64,000 bases of DNA from Paenibacillus dauci (GTDB lineage: Bacteria > Bacillota > Bacilli > Paenibacillales > Paenibacillaceae): positions 1,364,001 through 1,428,000 of the forward strand of contig NZ_LAQQ01000001.1 in the NCBI RefSeq assembly GCF_000971985.1. The letters run 5' to 3'. Under the pieces are notes generated by a model. That model saw only the letters and a program-made list of their open reading frames with translations. It was not told the DNA's origin and did not search any database. This document shows positions 28,816 through 37,387 of this stretch, in pieces. Within the stretch, counting starts at the first letter, position 1; every line of letters begins with the position of its first letter. Both the position numbers and the translations under genes were made by a program.

Positions 28816-28855
28816 AAGCCTGTTCTCCGCCACAGAGAGAACAGGCTTTTTTATA
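28816..28855 (+). terminator. Terminator of the permease gene
   Basis: AAGCCTGTTCTC-CGCCACAGA-GAGAACAGGCTT and six T residues. Confidence 0.85.
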
Positions 28856-28862
28856 TTATATT

Positions 28863-29594
28863 TCATACTATATCCCTGCGACGGAAACCCATTATTCCTA
28901 TCAGGAAAACCAGCAGCGTCAGCATGACAATAACTATATTCATCATCCCTGCTTGTCCATTATCCATACCCAGACGTGAACCCAGCATGAGTACAACCGG
29001 ATATGTCCATGGGTCCAGTAGCCAGAACTGTTCGGAGTTGGCTACCAGAATAGAAGGTACACTCATAATAATACCTAAAGCCAGAGGTATTCCTACATGA
29101 TTAAAACGTACACTGATCTCATATTGAATCATAATAACAGGAAGTGAAGCGAGAAAGCAGCCTGCCATTTTCCGGAAAATTTCTTCCCATGGAATACTGC
29201 TACCTGCTCCTGCAACTAATCCACCCAACACCACACTGCTGCCAAAAGCCAGCATGCTGATTAAAATATACAATATTCCTACTGCTAGTTTGGCTATGTA
29301 TACATCTGATCTGGATACCGGACGAGCCAGCATATACTTCCAGCCACCCTGTACGTGATCAACGCGCGCCACCATGGCCATAATAACGGCAATCAATAAA
29401 GGATACAGAAAAGAAGGATAAAAGATAAAGGTCTGCTCCATAATGACCTCCCATGCTTCTCTCGTCCAGATTTGCCTGTAACGAATAAAATTCTGAACTC
29501 CCTGAAACACCATAAACAACGGAGCGATCGCCACAAGCCAGAGAAGCCGCGTCCGTCTCATCTTTTGTAACTCATATTGAAATAAGCGAATCAT
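28863..29594 (-). CDS. Lantibiotic-immunity-type ABC permease, second subunit
   Basis: 243 residues, six predicted membrane segments (IAPLFMVFQGVQNFI, LYPLLIAVIMAMVA, YILISMLAFGSSVVL and others). The start RLFQYELQKMRRTRLLWL and WKYMLARPVSRSDVYIAKL loop are typical of ABC-2/LanG-type permeases of bacteriocin and bacitracin resistance exporters. Located 13 bases after the first permease gene in the ATPase-permease-permease operon. It would sit in the membrane and help expel an antimicrobial peptide from the cell surface. Confidence 0.8.
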   Translation of the reverse strand: MIRLFQYELQKMRRTRLLWLVAIAPLFMVFQGVQNFIRYRQIWTREAWEVIMEQTFIFYPSFLYPLLIAVIMAMVARVDHVQGGWKYMLARPVSRSDVYIAKLAVGILYILISMLAFGSSVVLGGLVAGAGSSIPWEEIFRKMAGCFLASLPVIMIQYEISVRFNHVGIPLALGIIMSVPSILVANSEQFWLLDPWTYPVVLMLGSRLGMDNGQAGMMNIVIVMLTLLVFLIGIMGFRRRDIV

Positions 29595-29607
29595 GCACTC
29601 TCTCCTC

Positions 29608-30339
29608 TCAATGGATATCCCGCTGTCTGAATTCTACCAATCCAGCGATCAGCAGCAGCGGTCCTGCGACTAGCCCTGTTGTGATTGCCAGCCATTGATC
29701 CTCATTGTCTACTGTCATAGTGAATAAGGCAGACGCATAAGGAACAAATCGCATCATCTCGGACTGGGCAAAAAATAAAGCTCCCATACTGCCCGAGAAA
29801 CCGATAGCCATCCCGTACAGTGGATTAGCTAATCTCGAACTCAGCCAGTGCTGTAGACTCACTACTCCCAAGGCTGCAATACACAGATTGATACCATATC
29901 GTATATATTGACCCAGAGGAAATGGCTCCGAAAAGTGCAAAATTATACCGGTCATATACATGAAAATTAGCAGTAACCCTGCCGCTGAACAGGATAATAG
30001 CCAGATCAGAAGCCACTTGGCTGTATATACAGATAACCGGGTCACCGGTAGCGCCAACAGATGCTTCCAGCCCTGATCGGTATATTCCCGATAATGAACC
30101 AGCGCTGCGATCAGTGTAATACCTATCGGATAAAAGAGTGCCCATATCATGAATCCTTCCTGCATTAGCAGTTCCCATGAACTAAGGTTCGGGTGTCTGC
30201 CGCTCAGATAGCTATACCTCAGATACAGATCCACCCACATCATACCGGCAAACATCAAAGGCCCACCAACTACAATCCATGGAAGTAATCCACGTCGCTG
30301 TTTGAGCCATTCCGTATATAGCACTCTCATAAAATTCAC
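29608..30339 (-). CDS. Lantibiotic-immunity-type ABC permease, first subunit
   Basis: 243 residues, again six membrane segments, opening with LYTEWLKQRRGLLPWIVVG and the loop YTDQGWKHLLALPVTRLSVYTAKW. That loop is shared with its paralogue downstream. The start codon overlaps the ATPase stop by ATGA. The two permeases differ enough to be the E and G type pair of LanFEG transporters, and the last residues VEFRQRDIH mirror GFRRRDIV in the other. Confidence 0.8.
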   Translation of the reverse strand: MNFMRVLYTEWLKQRRGLLPWIVVGGPLMFAGMMWVDLYLRYSYLSGRHPNLSSWELLMQEGFMIWALFYPIGITLIAALVHYREYTDQGWKHLLALPVTRLSVYTAKWLLIWLLSCSAAGLLLIFMYMTGIILHFSEPFPLGQYIRYGINLCIAALGVVSLQHWLSSRLANPLYGMAIGFSGSMGALFFAQSEMMRFVPYASALFTMTVDNEDQWLAITTGLVAGPLLLIAGLVEFRQRDIH

Positions 30340-31247
30340 AGGCTGTCGGCTCCTTTCGTCATTTCCAAAAAGATATCTTCCAGCGAGCGGCCTCCTATAC
30401 TCAGATGCGATACTTCGATATTATGGCTCACCAGCCTCCGATTAATTACCGATGCTTCTGCAGGATCTGTCATAATATTCATGCCATGATCCGCTTTCTC
30501 TACCAGGTATCCCCAATCCCTCAGACAATCTATCGTCTGCTGCATCGGTTCGGCAGACAACTGCACAAAAGGATGACCTTTTCTCTGCAGTTCGGACATT
30601 TCTCCCTCAAAAAGTAAACGTCCGGTATGAATAATACCGACACGAGTGGCCACCCGTTCAATCTCCCGGAGAATATGACTGGAAATAAATACAGTAATCC
30701 CATGCTGCCGGGGCAGCTCTACAATTAGTTCCCTGATCTCCTGAATACCTGCCGGATCCAGTCCGTTAGTCGGCTCATCAAGTATGAGCAATCTGGGATT
30801 GCCAAGCAGTGCCTGTGCTATACCCAGACGTTGTTTCATCCCTAGTGAATAAGTCCGCGCCAATTTGTGCTGTGCCTGGCTGAGGCGTACGATATCCAGC
30901 ACACGATCCACTTCGGTTTCCGGGATCTGCAGCAGTGTACAAGTCAGCTTCAGATTCTCTCTACCTGTCAGATGCCCATAGTAGGAAGGTGCCTCTACCA
31001 TCGAACCAACTTGCCGCAAAATGAAAGACCTGTGCCGAGGCAGCTCCCGATCAAATATACGAATACTGCCGGCGCTGGGACGTATTAATCCCAGCAGCAT
31101 ACGAATAGTGGTTGTCTTGCCGGCTCCATTGGGACCAAGAAATCCATAGACTTCGCCTTCACGCACATGCAGTTGAAGCTGATCGACCGGTATGAATTTC
31201 CTGTAGGCTTTGGTAAGTCCCTGTGTCTCCATGATCCATTTACTCAT
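30336..31247 (-). CDS. Lantibiotic-immunity-type ABC ATPase (LanF/BcrA-like)
   Basis: 303 residues. Walker A GPNGAGKTTTIRM (residues ~38-50), signature YSLGMKQRLGIAQ, Walker B LLILDEPTNGLDPAG and switch His in FISSHILRE. The Q-loop region reads VGSMVEAPSYYGHLTG, with Glu where most ABC ATPases have Gln; LanF immunity ATPases are known for this E-loop. It drives the two permeases that follow and probably protects the envelope against a lantibiotic or similar peptide. Expressed from a promoter region after the two-component genes. Confidence 0.88.
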   Translation of the reverse strand: MSKWIMETQGLTKAYRKFIPVDQLQLHVREGEVYGFLGPNGAGKTTTIRMLLGLIRPSAGSIRIFDRELPRHRSFILRQVGSMVEAPSYYGHLTGRENLKLTCTLLQIPETEVDRVLDIVRLSQAQHKLARTYSLGMKQRLGIAQALLGNPRLLILDEPTNGLDPAGIQEIRELIVELPRQHGITVFISSHILREIERVATRVGIIHTGRLLFEGEMSELQRKGHPFVQLSAEPMQQTIDCLRDWGYLVEKADHGMNIMTDPAEASVINRRLVSHNIEVSHLSIGGRSLEDIFLEMTKGADSL

Positions 31248-31291
31248 TTTTTCTGCTCCTTTATATCGGGTTGGTTAATGATTCTTCACCC

Positions 31292-31347
31292 AGTATACGG
31301 ACCCAAGTTTAAGTGCAGTACTGTAATCACCTTAAGTTTGGCTTAAG
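31292..31347 (-). promoter_or_regulatory. Response-regulator site and promoter of the ABC operon
   Basis: CTTAAG occurs at 31331-31336 and 31342-31347, exactly 11 bases apart, with CTTAAA (minus strand) at 31313-31308. A TATACT -10 lies at 31297-31292. Eleven-base spaced direct repeats are the usual OmpR/PhoB-type binding layout. Confidence 0.5.
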
Positions 31348-31348
31348 C

Positions 31349-31386
31349 AAAAAGACAGATACCTGTTGCATCGGTATCTGCCTTTT
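31349..31386 (-). terminator. Terminator of the two-component operon
   Basis: Minus strand AGGCAGATACC-GATGCAACA-GGTATCTGTCT and five T residues. Confidence 0.65.
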
Positions 31387-31499
31387 GTAGAAAAGATCTA
31401 TTTTGGAAAGGCGCTTTGAAGCAGCTGTCATCTCACAGTGATTAGTATGGATCATCATCCACCTGCTGTGTATTCATGAACGGTATATTTAACAATAGA

Positions 31500-32894
31500 T
31501 TACTCGTTGGGACAGGAAGAAGGATGGGCAAAAAGGAGCGTGACTACTGTTCCTCGATCAGGCTCACTATCCAGTGTAATACTTCCCTGATGAGCTTCTA
31601 CAATCTGCTTGGCAATCGTCAGACCCAGACCGGAACCAACCGTAGGCTGACTGGCATCGGCTATCCGATAATGACGTTCAAACAGCCGCTGCTGCTCGTT
31701 AATCGGAATTCCTTTGCCATTGTCTATAATCTGTACTTTAACCTCGTGCTGTCGGCGCTGCACCCGAATACGAATTCGGGTGGATACCGGATTATGGATG
31801 AGCGCGTTCAGAATCAGATTATTCAGGGCACGCTGCATCCATTGATGATCAATCGACATGAAGATCGTCTCCTGATCGGAATCCAGATCAATCTCTCGTT
31901 CCCGATACATAGGGTTATTTAACACCTGAATAACCGTCTCACGAATCACCTCCAGTAGATCTTCAGTGCGCATAGTCAAGGGAAGAATATTATTTTGGAG
32001 GCGGTATGTGATCTTGAGATCATTCAACAGCGCTTCCAGCTGAGTAGTATTCTTGGCAATGATACGGCTGTAACGGGAACGATCTTCTGCATTGATACTT
32101 TCCATAGGATCATTCATCAATTCGGCATATCCCTGAATCGAAGATAGGGGTGTTTTCAGATCATGATACAGATTGGCGATCCATTCATCCCGCATCTTCT
32201 CCATTCGTTGATGCTCGCTCTCATGCTCCTGCAGCTTATCCGACAAGGTATTCAGACTCTCGTATACGTTACGATATAATCCCCGCGCATTATAACGGGG
32301 ACTGTACTCCCGTCTGGACAGACGGGTGATTGCCTGAATCAGCTTCCATGTAGGACGGCTCAGTATACTGCCAAACAGATACCCGATCAGCAGAATCGAT
32401 AAAATCAATATGCCCAAAATATAAAAAAGACTGTTAAACATGTAGCGTGGTTCATAATTCACCGGGTATTTACTTACCTGAGTCTCCGGAAAAGCAATCA
32501 AATAACTCCATTCTCTGTCCTTCCACTCCCGCACGCCCGTGAAAATGGTTGATCCATTGACCGAAAATTTATTAATAAAAACAAGCCGGCTGGGCGTATA
32601 ATGCTCCGGCGTATGATCCGGTTTGTTCCAGGCAGCGATCTCTGTCCCATTTTCATCGAGTACCTGAATCCATGCCTTATTTTGCTGAAGCAGACTTTTA
32701 CCGGTATCGGTAATGATCGGCTGATCTTGGCTATCTCCAATAATGTACTGCTGAAACTCCAGTGTCATCTCAACCGGACTGAATTCGCTGCCATTATCGA
32801 TAAAATAAAAAACAGCTGCTGTATAGATAATCAAAAATAATCCAAGTAGGACAATGTAAGAACCGACGTACAGCGAGGTGATTTTCCATTTCAT
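31500..32894 (-). CDS. Sensor histidine kinase
   Basis: 464 residues. The ATG at 32894 overlaps the regulator stop as ATGA and is preferred. Membrane segments ~8-30 and ~155-178 enclose an extracellular domain of about 125 residues. Then come a HAMP-like linker, the H box LYHDLKTPLSSIQGYAE, N box WMQRALNNLILNALIHN, G1 QIIDNGKGIP and G2 GSGLGLTIAKQIV. The long sensor domain differs from BceS-type kinases, which have almost none, and fits NisK/CprK-like kinases. Phosphorylates the regulator encoded just before it and probably detects the peptide expelled by the downstream ABC transporter. Confidence 0.88.
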   Translation of the reverse strand: MKWKITSLYVGSYIVLLGLFLIIYTAAVFYFIDNGSEFSPVEMTLEFQQYIIGDSQDQPIITDTGKSLLQQNKAWIQVLDENGTEIAAWNKPDHTPEHYTPSRLVFINKFSVNGSTIFTGVREWKDREWSYLIAFPETQVSKYPVNYEPRYMFNSLFYILGILILSILLIGYLFGSILSRPTWKLIQAITRLSRREYSPRYNARGLYRNVYESLNTLSDKLQEHESEHQRMEKMRDEWIANLYHDLKTPLSSIQGYAELMNDPMESINAEDRSRYSRIIAKNTTQLEALLNDLKITYRLQNNILPLTMRTEDLLEVIRETVIQVLNNPMYREREIDLDSDQETIFMSIDHQWMQRALNNLILNALIHNPVSTRIRIRVQRRQHEVKVQIIDNGKGIPINEQQRLFERHYRIADASQPTVGSGLGLTIAKQIVEAHQGSITLDSEPDRGTVVTLLFAHPSSCPNE

Positions 32895-33625
32895 GATTCT
32901 CTGCTCCGCGAAGTCCATTTATAACCGATCCCGCGTACTGTCAGCAGCCGCTGCGGATTGGACGGGTCTTCCTCCAGCTTCTCCCGTAGATGCCGGATAT
33001 GAACCATAATGACGTTATCACTGCCCCTGTCATCTTCTTCCCATACCTTTCGGTACAGCTGCCTTTTGCTGAATATCTGATCAGGATGGGAAGCCAATAA
33101 CAGTAACAATTTGTACTCTTTGGCTGTCAAACCTGCAGGTTCACTATTACGAGTCACTTCTCCCTTATTTTCATCAATACGAATATTGCCATATTCATAT
33201 ACAGGACGCTGCTCTCTGATCATGCCGGACAACATAAGGTCCCGCCGAAAACGTGCCTTGATCCGGTAAGCCAGTTCTTTGGGGCTGAATGGCTTGGTAA
33301 TATAATCATCTCCACCGATTCCAAGACCTATAATCTTGTCTATATCTTCATTTTTGGCAGACAGGAAAAAGATCGGTACCTGACTAAACTGACGCAGCTG
33401 CTGACAGACAGCAAATCCATCCAGATCCGGCAGCATAATATCCAGAATAATAATATCCGGCTGCTGTTCCCGGCATAAGCTAATGCCCGCTTCTCCTGTA
33501 GCTGCTGTATAAATATGCCGAAAGCCTTCTTTTTGCAATACTGTAGCTAGTAAGTCTGTAATATCCGGTTCATCATCAATAATAACAATCCTGCGCGCAG
33601 ACAAGGCTGGGCTGCTTTCATTCAT
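32891..33625 (-). CDS. OmpR-family response regulator
   Basis: 244 residues from the ATG at 33625 with AAGGAGG eight bases upstream. The receiver has acidic IIDDEPD (D17, D18), phosphoacceptor D62 in IIILDIMLPDLDG, Thr/Ser in FFLSAKNE and Lys in DYITKPFSPKE. The C-terminal winged helix ends in NVIMVHIRHLREKLEEDP and RLLTVRGIGYKW. Regulates the ABC operon downstream, probably through the CTTAAG repeats at 31308-31347. First gene of the operon, divergent from the VanZ-RDD gene. Confidence 0.9.
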   Translation of the reverse strand: MNESSPALSARRIVIIDDEPDITDLLATVLQKEGFRHIYTAATGEAGISLCREQQPDIIILDIMLPDLDGFAVCQQLRQFSQVPIFFLSAKNEDIDKIIGLGIGGDDYITKPFSPKELAYRIKARFRRDLMLSGMIREQRPVYEYGNIRIDENKGEVTRNSEPAGLTAKEYKLLLLLASHPDQIFSKRQLYRKVWEEDDRGSDNVIMVHIRHLREKLEEDPSNPQRLLTVRGIGYKWTSRSRES

Positions 33626-33708
33626 AAGGCGTTCCTCCTTATAATAGTCTACATATCGATAGTTATTTCTGCGTGGTAGAGTAAGGTTCATCGGGAGGCA
33701 TGATATCT

Positions 33709-34935
33709 ATGTACAACGCCTATTTATTACCTGTTTTATATGCTTTCCTTGCTTTTCCGCTGGCGGCAGCGTTATTTACTTTTCCTTTTCTGGTGTATCA
33801 GTACCGACAGTATGGATACATTAATATTGTTCGGGCGATCACACTGTATGCTCTACTGCTTTATCTAATGAATGCCTACTTCCTTGTTATTTTACCATTT
33901 CCGGCGTCCCGGCATAATCTGCCGCTGGCGCATGGCGATTTACAACTGGTACCCTTTCAGTTCGTAAGCGATTTTTTGAAAGAAACCTCGGTCTCTTTGC
34001 ATGATCCGGCGACCTATATGCATTTATTAAAAGAACGCGCCTTTTTGCAGGTCCTATTCAATATCCTGCTGACTGTGCCCTTCGGAATGTTCCTGCGTTA
34101 TTATTTTCGTCAGGGCTGGTGGTCGGCTCTGATTTGGTCTTTTTTGCTTTCGCTGTCTTTTGAGACGATTCAGCTAACCGGCATTTTTGGCATTTATGAT
34201 CATGCCTATCGGATCTTTGATGTGGATGATCTGATCTGCAATACATTTGGTGGCATGATCGGCTTGCTTATGGCATCCTGGATCTCCGAGAGGCTGCCGG
34301 ATGCACGGCAGATGGATAAGCAGTTGGATCGGTCACAGCGAAGAGTCACCTACACCCGCCGAGGAATTGCCTTTATAATCGATATGTTGGTCTGGTCTAT
34401 ACTATCTTCTATTCTGACAAGAATGCAGGTTCCGTTCACATTTTGGTTATCCAGTGGTCTTTACTTTATACTACTGCCTTATATAACCGGAGGTCGTACA
34501 GTTGGGAAATGGATGGTACGTATCCATCTGGTATTTAGGGATCAGCCAGAGCGCAGACCTCCTTTCTCGGCACTGCTTATTCGTTATGGATTATTGTATT
34601 GGGGATTTTTCGGACTGAACCGGCTGCTGAATATTCCTTTTATCACAAGCAACCCTTCCCGACTGGAAGCTATTGTGTATCTGGCTGTATTGTTTGTGAT
34701 CAATGCCGGATTTTTTATCCATCTGATTACTCGTTTTTTCAGAAAGGGATCGTTATTGTTCTATGAGCAGATCAGTCATACCTCGCACCGAATTACTTGG
34801 CCCGATCAGCCCGGTGATTCGGGAGAAGATTCGCCGGATCATAACCATGCAAATGCTATAAAAGATACTGCTGTCTCGTCGGCAGTACAGGATACATCCT
34901 CCCCTGAGTCCGATGATATGCCGCCTCAATCATGA
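33709..34935 (+). CDS. VanZ-RDD fusion membrane protein
   Basis: 408 residues from the ATG with GGGAGG ten bases upstream. The N-terminal ~200 residues are a VanZ domain: QLVPFQFVSDF, LFNILLTVPFGMFLRYYF, SFETIQLTGIFGIYDHAYRIFDVDDLICNTFGGMIG. Residues ~225-350 form an RDD domain (RGIAFIIDMLVWSIL, ITGGRTVGKWMVRIHLVF) with its Arg and two Asp positions. The tail is acidic and disordered. VanZ raises teicoplanin resistance in other hosts. Next to a peptide-resistance cluster, an envelope role is likely. Confidence 0.85.
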   Translation: MYNAYLLPVLYAFLAFPLAAALFTFPFLVYQYRQYGYINIVRAITLYALLLYLMNAYFLVILPFPASRHNLPLAHGDLQLVPFQFVSDFLKETSVSLHDPATYMHLLKERAFLQVLFNILLTVPFGMFLRYYFRQGWWSALIWSFLLSLSFETIQLTGIFGIYDHAYRIFDVDDLICNTFGGMIGLLMASWISERLPDARQMDKQLDRSQRRVTYTRRGIAFIIDMLVWSILSSILTRMQVPFTFWLSSGLYFILLPYITGGRTVGKWMVRIHLVFRDQPERRPPFSALLIRYGLLYWGFFGLNRLLNIPFITSNPSRLEAIVYLAVLFVINAGFFIHLITRFFRKGSLLFYEQISHTSHRITWPDQPGDSGEDSPDHNHANAIKDTAVSSAVQDTSSPESDDMPPQS

Positions 34936-35027
34936 TACAATACAGCGAGCTGTATAGGCAGATGATATGAATCCTAGCCTATGTTTCTAATTATTCCTTT
35001 ATTCTTTGTCAAAGGCGGTAGATTTTC

Positions 35028-35780
35028 TTGTTATATGTAATCAAGTTTTTGTACAGCTTTGTACTTCCACCCGGATTGTTTATTATTCTGCTGCTGGCGA
35101 TGTCTATCTGGCTATGGCGACGACGACTCCGGCAGGCGCTCATACTGCTGGTAATGACTATTCTGCTGTATCTGTCTACGACAGGTCTGGTCAGTGACGC
35201 TCTGATCGGCAGCCTGGAACAGCGTTATGCTCCGCCAGCCTCGATACAAGGCGATGTGATCGTTGTACTGGGCGGTGGAGCAACACAGGGTACACCGGAT
35301 ATCGATGGTCAGGGAAATCTGTCAGGAGCTGCCGGCAACCGGCTGATTACAGCTGTGCGTCTGTACAGTCAGACCGGTCTGCCGATTATTTTCTCGGGTG
35401 GACAGGTATTCGCTGACAGCGGCAATGAAGCCGATATTGCGCGCCGGCAGCTGATTGGTATGGGTATCCCTGCCAAAGATATCCTCGCCGAGAACCAGTC
35501 TCTGAATACCGAGCAAAATGCAGTCAATACAGCCGCTCTGCTGCAGCAAAAAAAATGGAGCCATCCGGTATTGGTAACGTCCGCTTTTCATATGCCTCGT
35601 TCGGTCGTGGAATTCCAGCGAGCTGGACTGGCTGTGCAGCCGTACCCTACAGACTATTGGGTAAGTCAGCCTGAAGCCATGTATCCCGGCAAATTCTCGC
35701 CTTCCGGCGGAGCGATGAGTTCTACCAGCACAGCGCTCAAGGAATACCTGGGACTGTTAGTAGCTACGATCAAATCATAA
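35028..35780 (+). CDS. YdcF family protein (DUF218)
   Basis: 250 residues from a TTG start with AAAGGCGG nine bases upstream. Two membrane segments (FVLPPGLFIILLLAMSIWLW, ALILLVMTILLYLSTTGLV) are followed by a DUF218 domain: DVIVVLGGGATQGTPD, RLITAVRLYSQTGLPIIFSGG, LAENQSLNTEQNA and LVTSAFHMPRSVVEFQRAGL. ElyC/SanA-like relatives act in envelope or vancomycin-related physiology in enterobacteria. Active side not certain. 93 bases after the VanZ-RDD gene. Confidence 0.83.
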   Translation: MLYVIKFLYSFVLPPGLFIILLLAMSIWLWRRRLRQALILLVMTILLYLSTTGLVSDALIGSLEQRYAPPASIQGDVIVVLGGGATQGTPDIDGQGNLSGAAGNRLITAVRLYSQTGLPIIFSGGQVFADSGNEADIARRQLIGMGIPAKDILAENQSLNTEQNAVNTAALLQQKKWSHPVLVTSAFHMPRSVVEFQRAGLAVQPYPTDYWVSQPEAMYPGKFSPSGGAMSSTSTALKEYLGLLVATIKS

Positions 35781-35827
35781 ATGATCTCCTGCTTGCAGCA
35801 GACAGCGAACACACCTATTTTACAACA

Positions 35828-35868
35828 CGAAAAAGAGAGACATGCCTCAGAGGCTGTCTCTCTTTTTA
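35828..35868. terminator. Bidirectional terminator
   Basis: AAAAAGAGAGACA-TGCCTCAGAGGC-TGTCTCTCTTTTT between convergent genes. Confidence 0.85.
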
Positions 35869-35959
35869 TCTATAGCAGGCTTTATATTTGTGTCGCCTGT
35901 TCATCCACTTTATCCATGTGTTAAGTTAATCCACATTCACTTCATTAATGCAGTTATTC

Positions 35960-36607
35960 TTATTTCCACTCTGCGATGCTGTTAATTGGCAGACGCATCG
36001 AAGGGTAGCCTTCATTGGCTGCTTTACCGATTGTCAGCAGCATAACCGGAACATAACGTTTGGTATCCATGCCGAACAATTCGGACATTTGTTCTTTCTC
36101 ATAACCACCGATTGGGTTGGTGTCATAACCATGTGCACGGGCTACCAGCATCAGCTGCATCGATACCAGACCGCTATCGATCAGAGCGATGTCCTTGCGT
36201 GCTTGTTCAGACAGGTTTTCATAATAAGCCATAGCAAATGGAAGCTGTCTTTCTTTGACTTCAGCAGGCATATAGCCCAGTTCTACAGCTGTATTGAAGA
36301 TTTCTTCTGCGTTCAGTTCGTGCTGCAGATCGCCAAAGATCGCGATAACTGCGGAAGAAGTCTCTACCTGATGGCTGTTGAATTTCGCCAGTGGCAGCAG
36401 CTGTGCTTTGGCTTCTTCACTCTCGATAACGAGGAAACGCCAAGGCTGCAGGTTGATGGAAGATGGAGCACGAGTAGCTTCATTCAGGATCTCGGTCATT
36501 TCCTCACGGCTAATTTTTACGGATGGATCGTAACTTTTAATAGAGCGGCGCTCCAGGGCAATTTTGCGGAAATCATTGGTTTGGGTTACAGCATTTGTTG
36601 TTGTCAT
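35960..36607 (-). CDS. NAD(P)H nitroreductase family protein
   Basis: 215 residues, SD GGAGAG before the ATG. FMN-binding nitroreductase pattern: ERRSIKSYDP, ATRAPSSINLQPWRFLVIE, GLVSMQLMLVARAHGYDTNPIGG and YVPVMLLTIGKA. Reduces nitro compounds or quinones with NAD(P)H; probably an oxidative or xenobiotic stress enzyme. It follows a MarR regulator by 47 bases and shares its AAATGATATCA site. Confidence 0.85.
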   Translation of the reverse strand: MTTTNAVTQTNDFRKIALERRSIKSYDPSVKISREEMTEILNEATRAPSSINLQPWRFLVIESEEAKAQLLPLAKFNSHQVETSSAVIAIFGDLQHELNAEEIFNTAVELGYMPAEVKERQLPFAMAYYENLSEQARKDIALIDSGLVSMQLMLVARAHGYDTNPIGGYEKEQMSELFGMDTKRYVPVMLLTIGKAANEGYPSMRLPINSIAEWK

Positions 36608-36638
36608 ACAGTAAACTCTCCTTTTATATGGGTGTAAA

Positions 36639-36646
36639 TGATATCA
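36639..36646. promoter_or_regulatory. MarR-like half operator before the nitroreductase
   Basis: TGATATCA palindrome inside AAATGATATCA, the same 11-mer as in front of the marR-type gene. Confidence 0.4.
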
Positions 36647-36654
36647 GATTCGGC

Positions 36655-37077
36655 TTAGAGCTGGCTGATATTTTGATTAATTCGCATCAGCATATCAGAC
36701 AATTGATCCTGATCGCTGCTGCTGAAGCCATCGAGCATACGGTTCAGGAACGTTTCACGTTCCTCCCGAAAAGCTATAATTTTCTCGCGTCCATGCTCGG
36801 TGAGCTGCACGAGTGTAAAGCGGTTATCTTCGGGACTGATGCGACGAATAACCATATTCTCCGCTTCCAGCTGCTTCACATGACGGGTGATGGCTGCATG
36901 GTCGATACCAACCAGCTTTTGTAAGGAAGATTGGCTAATCTCGTCAGACTGATACAACTGACATAACAGCTGCAAGCGGGAAGCACTAATTCCTGCACAC
37001 CGCTCAAATGTACTGGTCAGCTGACGGTGAAGACCGTGAATCTGGTTGAATATTTCCTGGGATGATAATTCTGGCAT
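36655..37077 (-). CDS. MarR family transcriptional regulator
   Basis: 140 residues. HTH core ISQSSLQKLVGIDHAAITRHVKQLEAENMVIRRISPEDNR is a winged helix with the typical DxR wing. Dimerising helices flank it. MarR regulators of this size release DNA on binding phenolic compounds or thiol oxidation; no cysteine near the N-terminus other than CAG/CQL is obvious. Probably controls the nitroreductase and itself. Confidence 0.87.
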   Translation of the reverse strand: MPELSSQEIFNQIHGLHRQLTSTFERCAGISASRLQLLCQLYQSDEISQSSLQKLVGIDHAAITRHVKQLEAENMVIRRISPEDNRFTLVQLTEHGREKIIAFREERETFLNRMLDGFSSSDQDQLSDMLMRINQNISQL

Positions 37078-37161
37078 CGGACTTCTCTCCTCTCTGACCG
37101 TACGGCGGTTATTTATGAAATAGTGTGGAACATGTATTCGTTTGACTCATCAATCATTGAC

Positions 37162-37177
37162 ATATCAAATGATATCA
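37162..37177. promoter_or_regulatory. Palindromic operator upstream of the MarR gene
   Basis: ATATCA-AA-TGATAT (37162-37175) is a perfect inverted repeat, continuing as AAATGATATCA. The remainder of 37078-37387 holds no gene. Confidence 0.5.
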
Positions 37178-37387
37178 TACCTGTTTTCAATTTGCAATTG
37201 TATTACAGAAAATTAAATTGATAAAAATCTTTATTAATGACTTATAACAGTTTGTATACGCTCTCATTTTTTATCCTGACCTTTTGCGGAATGGTTCATC
37301 ATAGTTCATAGACTTTAAAAGAATAATAAGTTATAGTACATAGTCCAATGTTAACTTGTATGATTCAGGAAGGAACGTATTGAACTT

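Noticed and set aside
36595-36924. 109-residue plus-strand frame
   Set aside because: Antisense to the MarR gene; no SD and no family.
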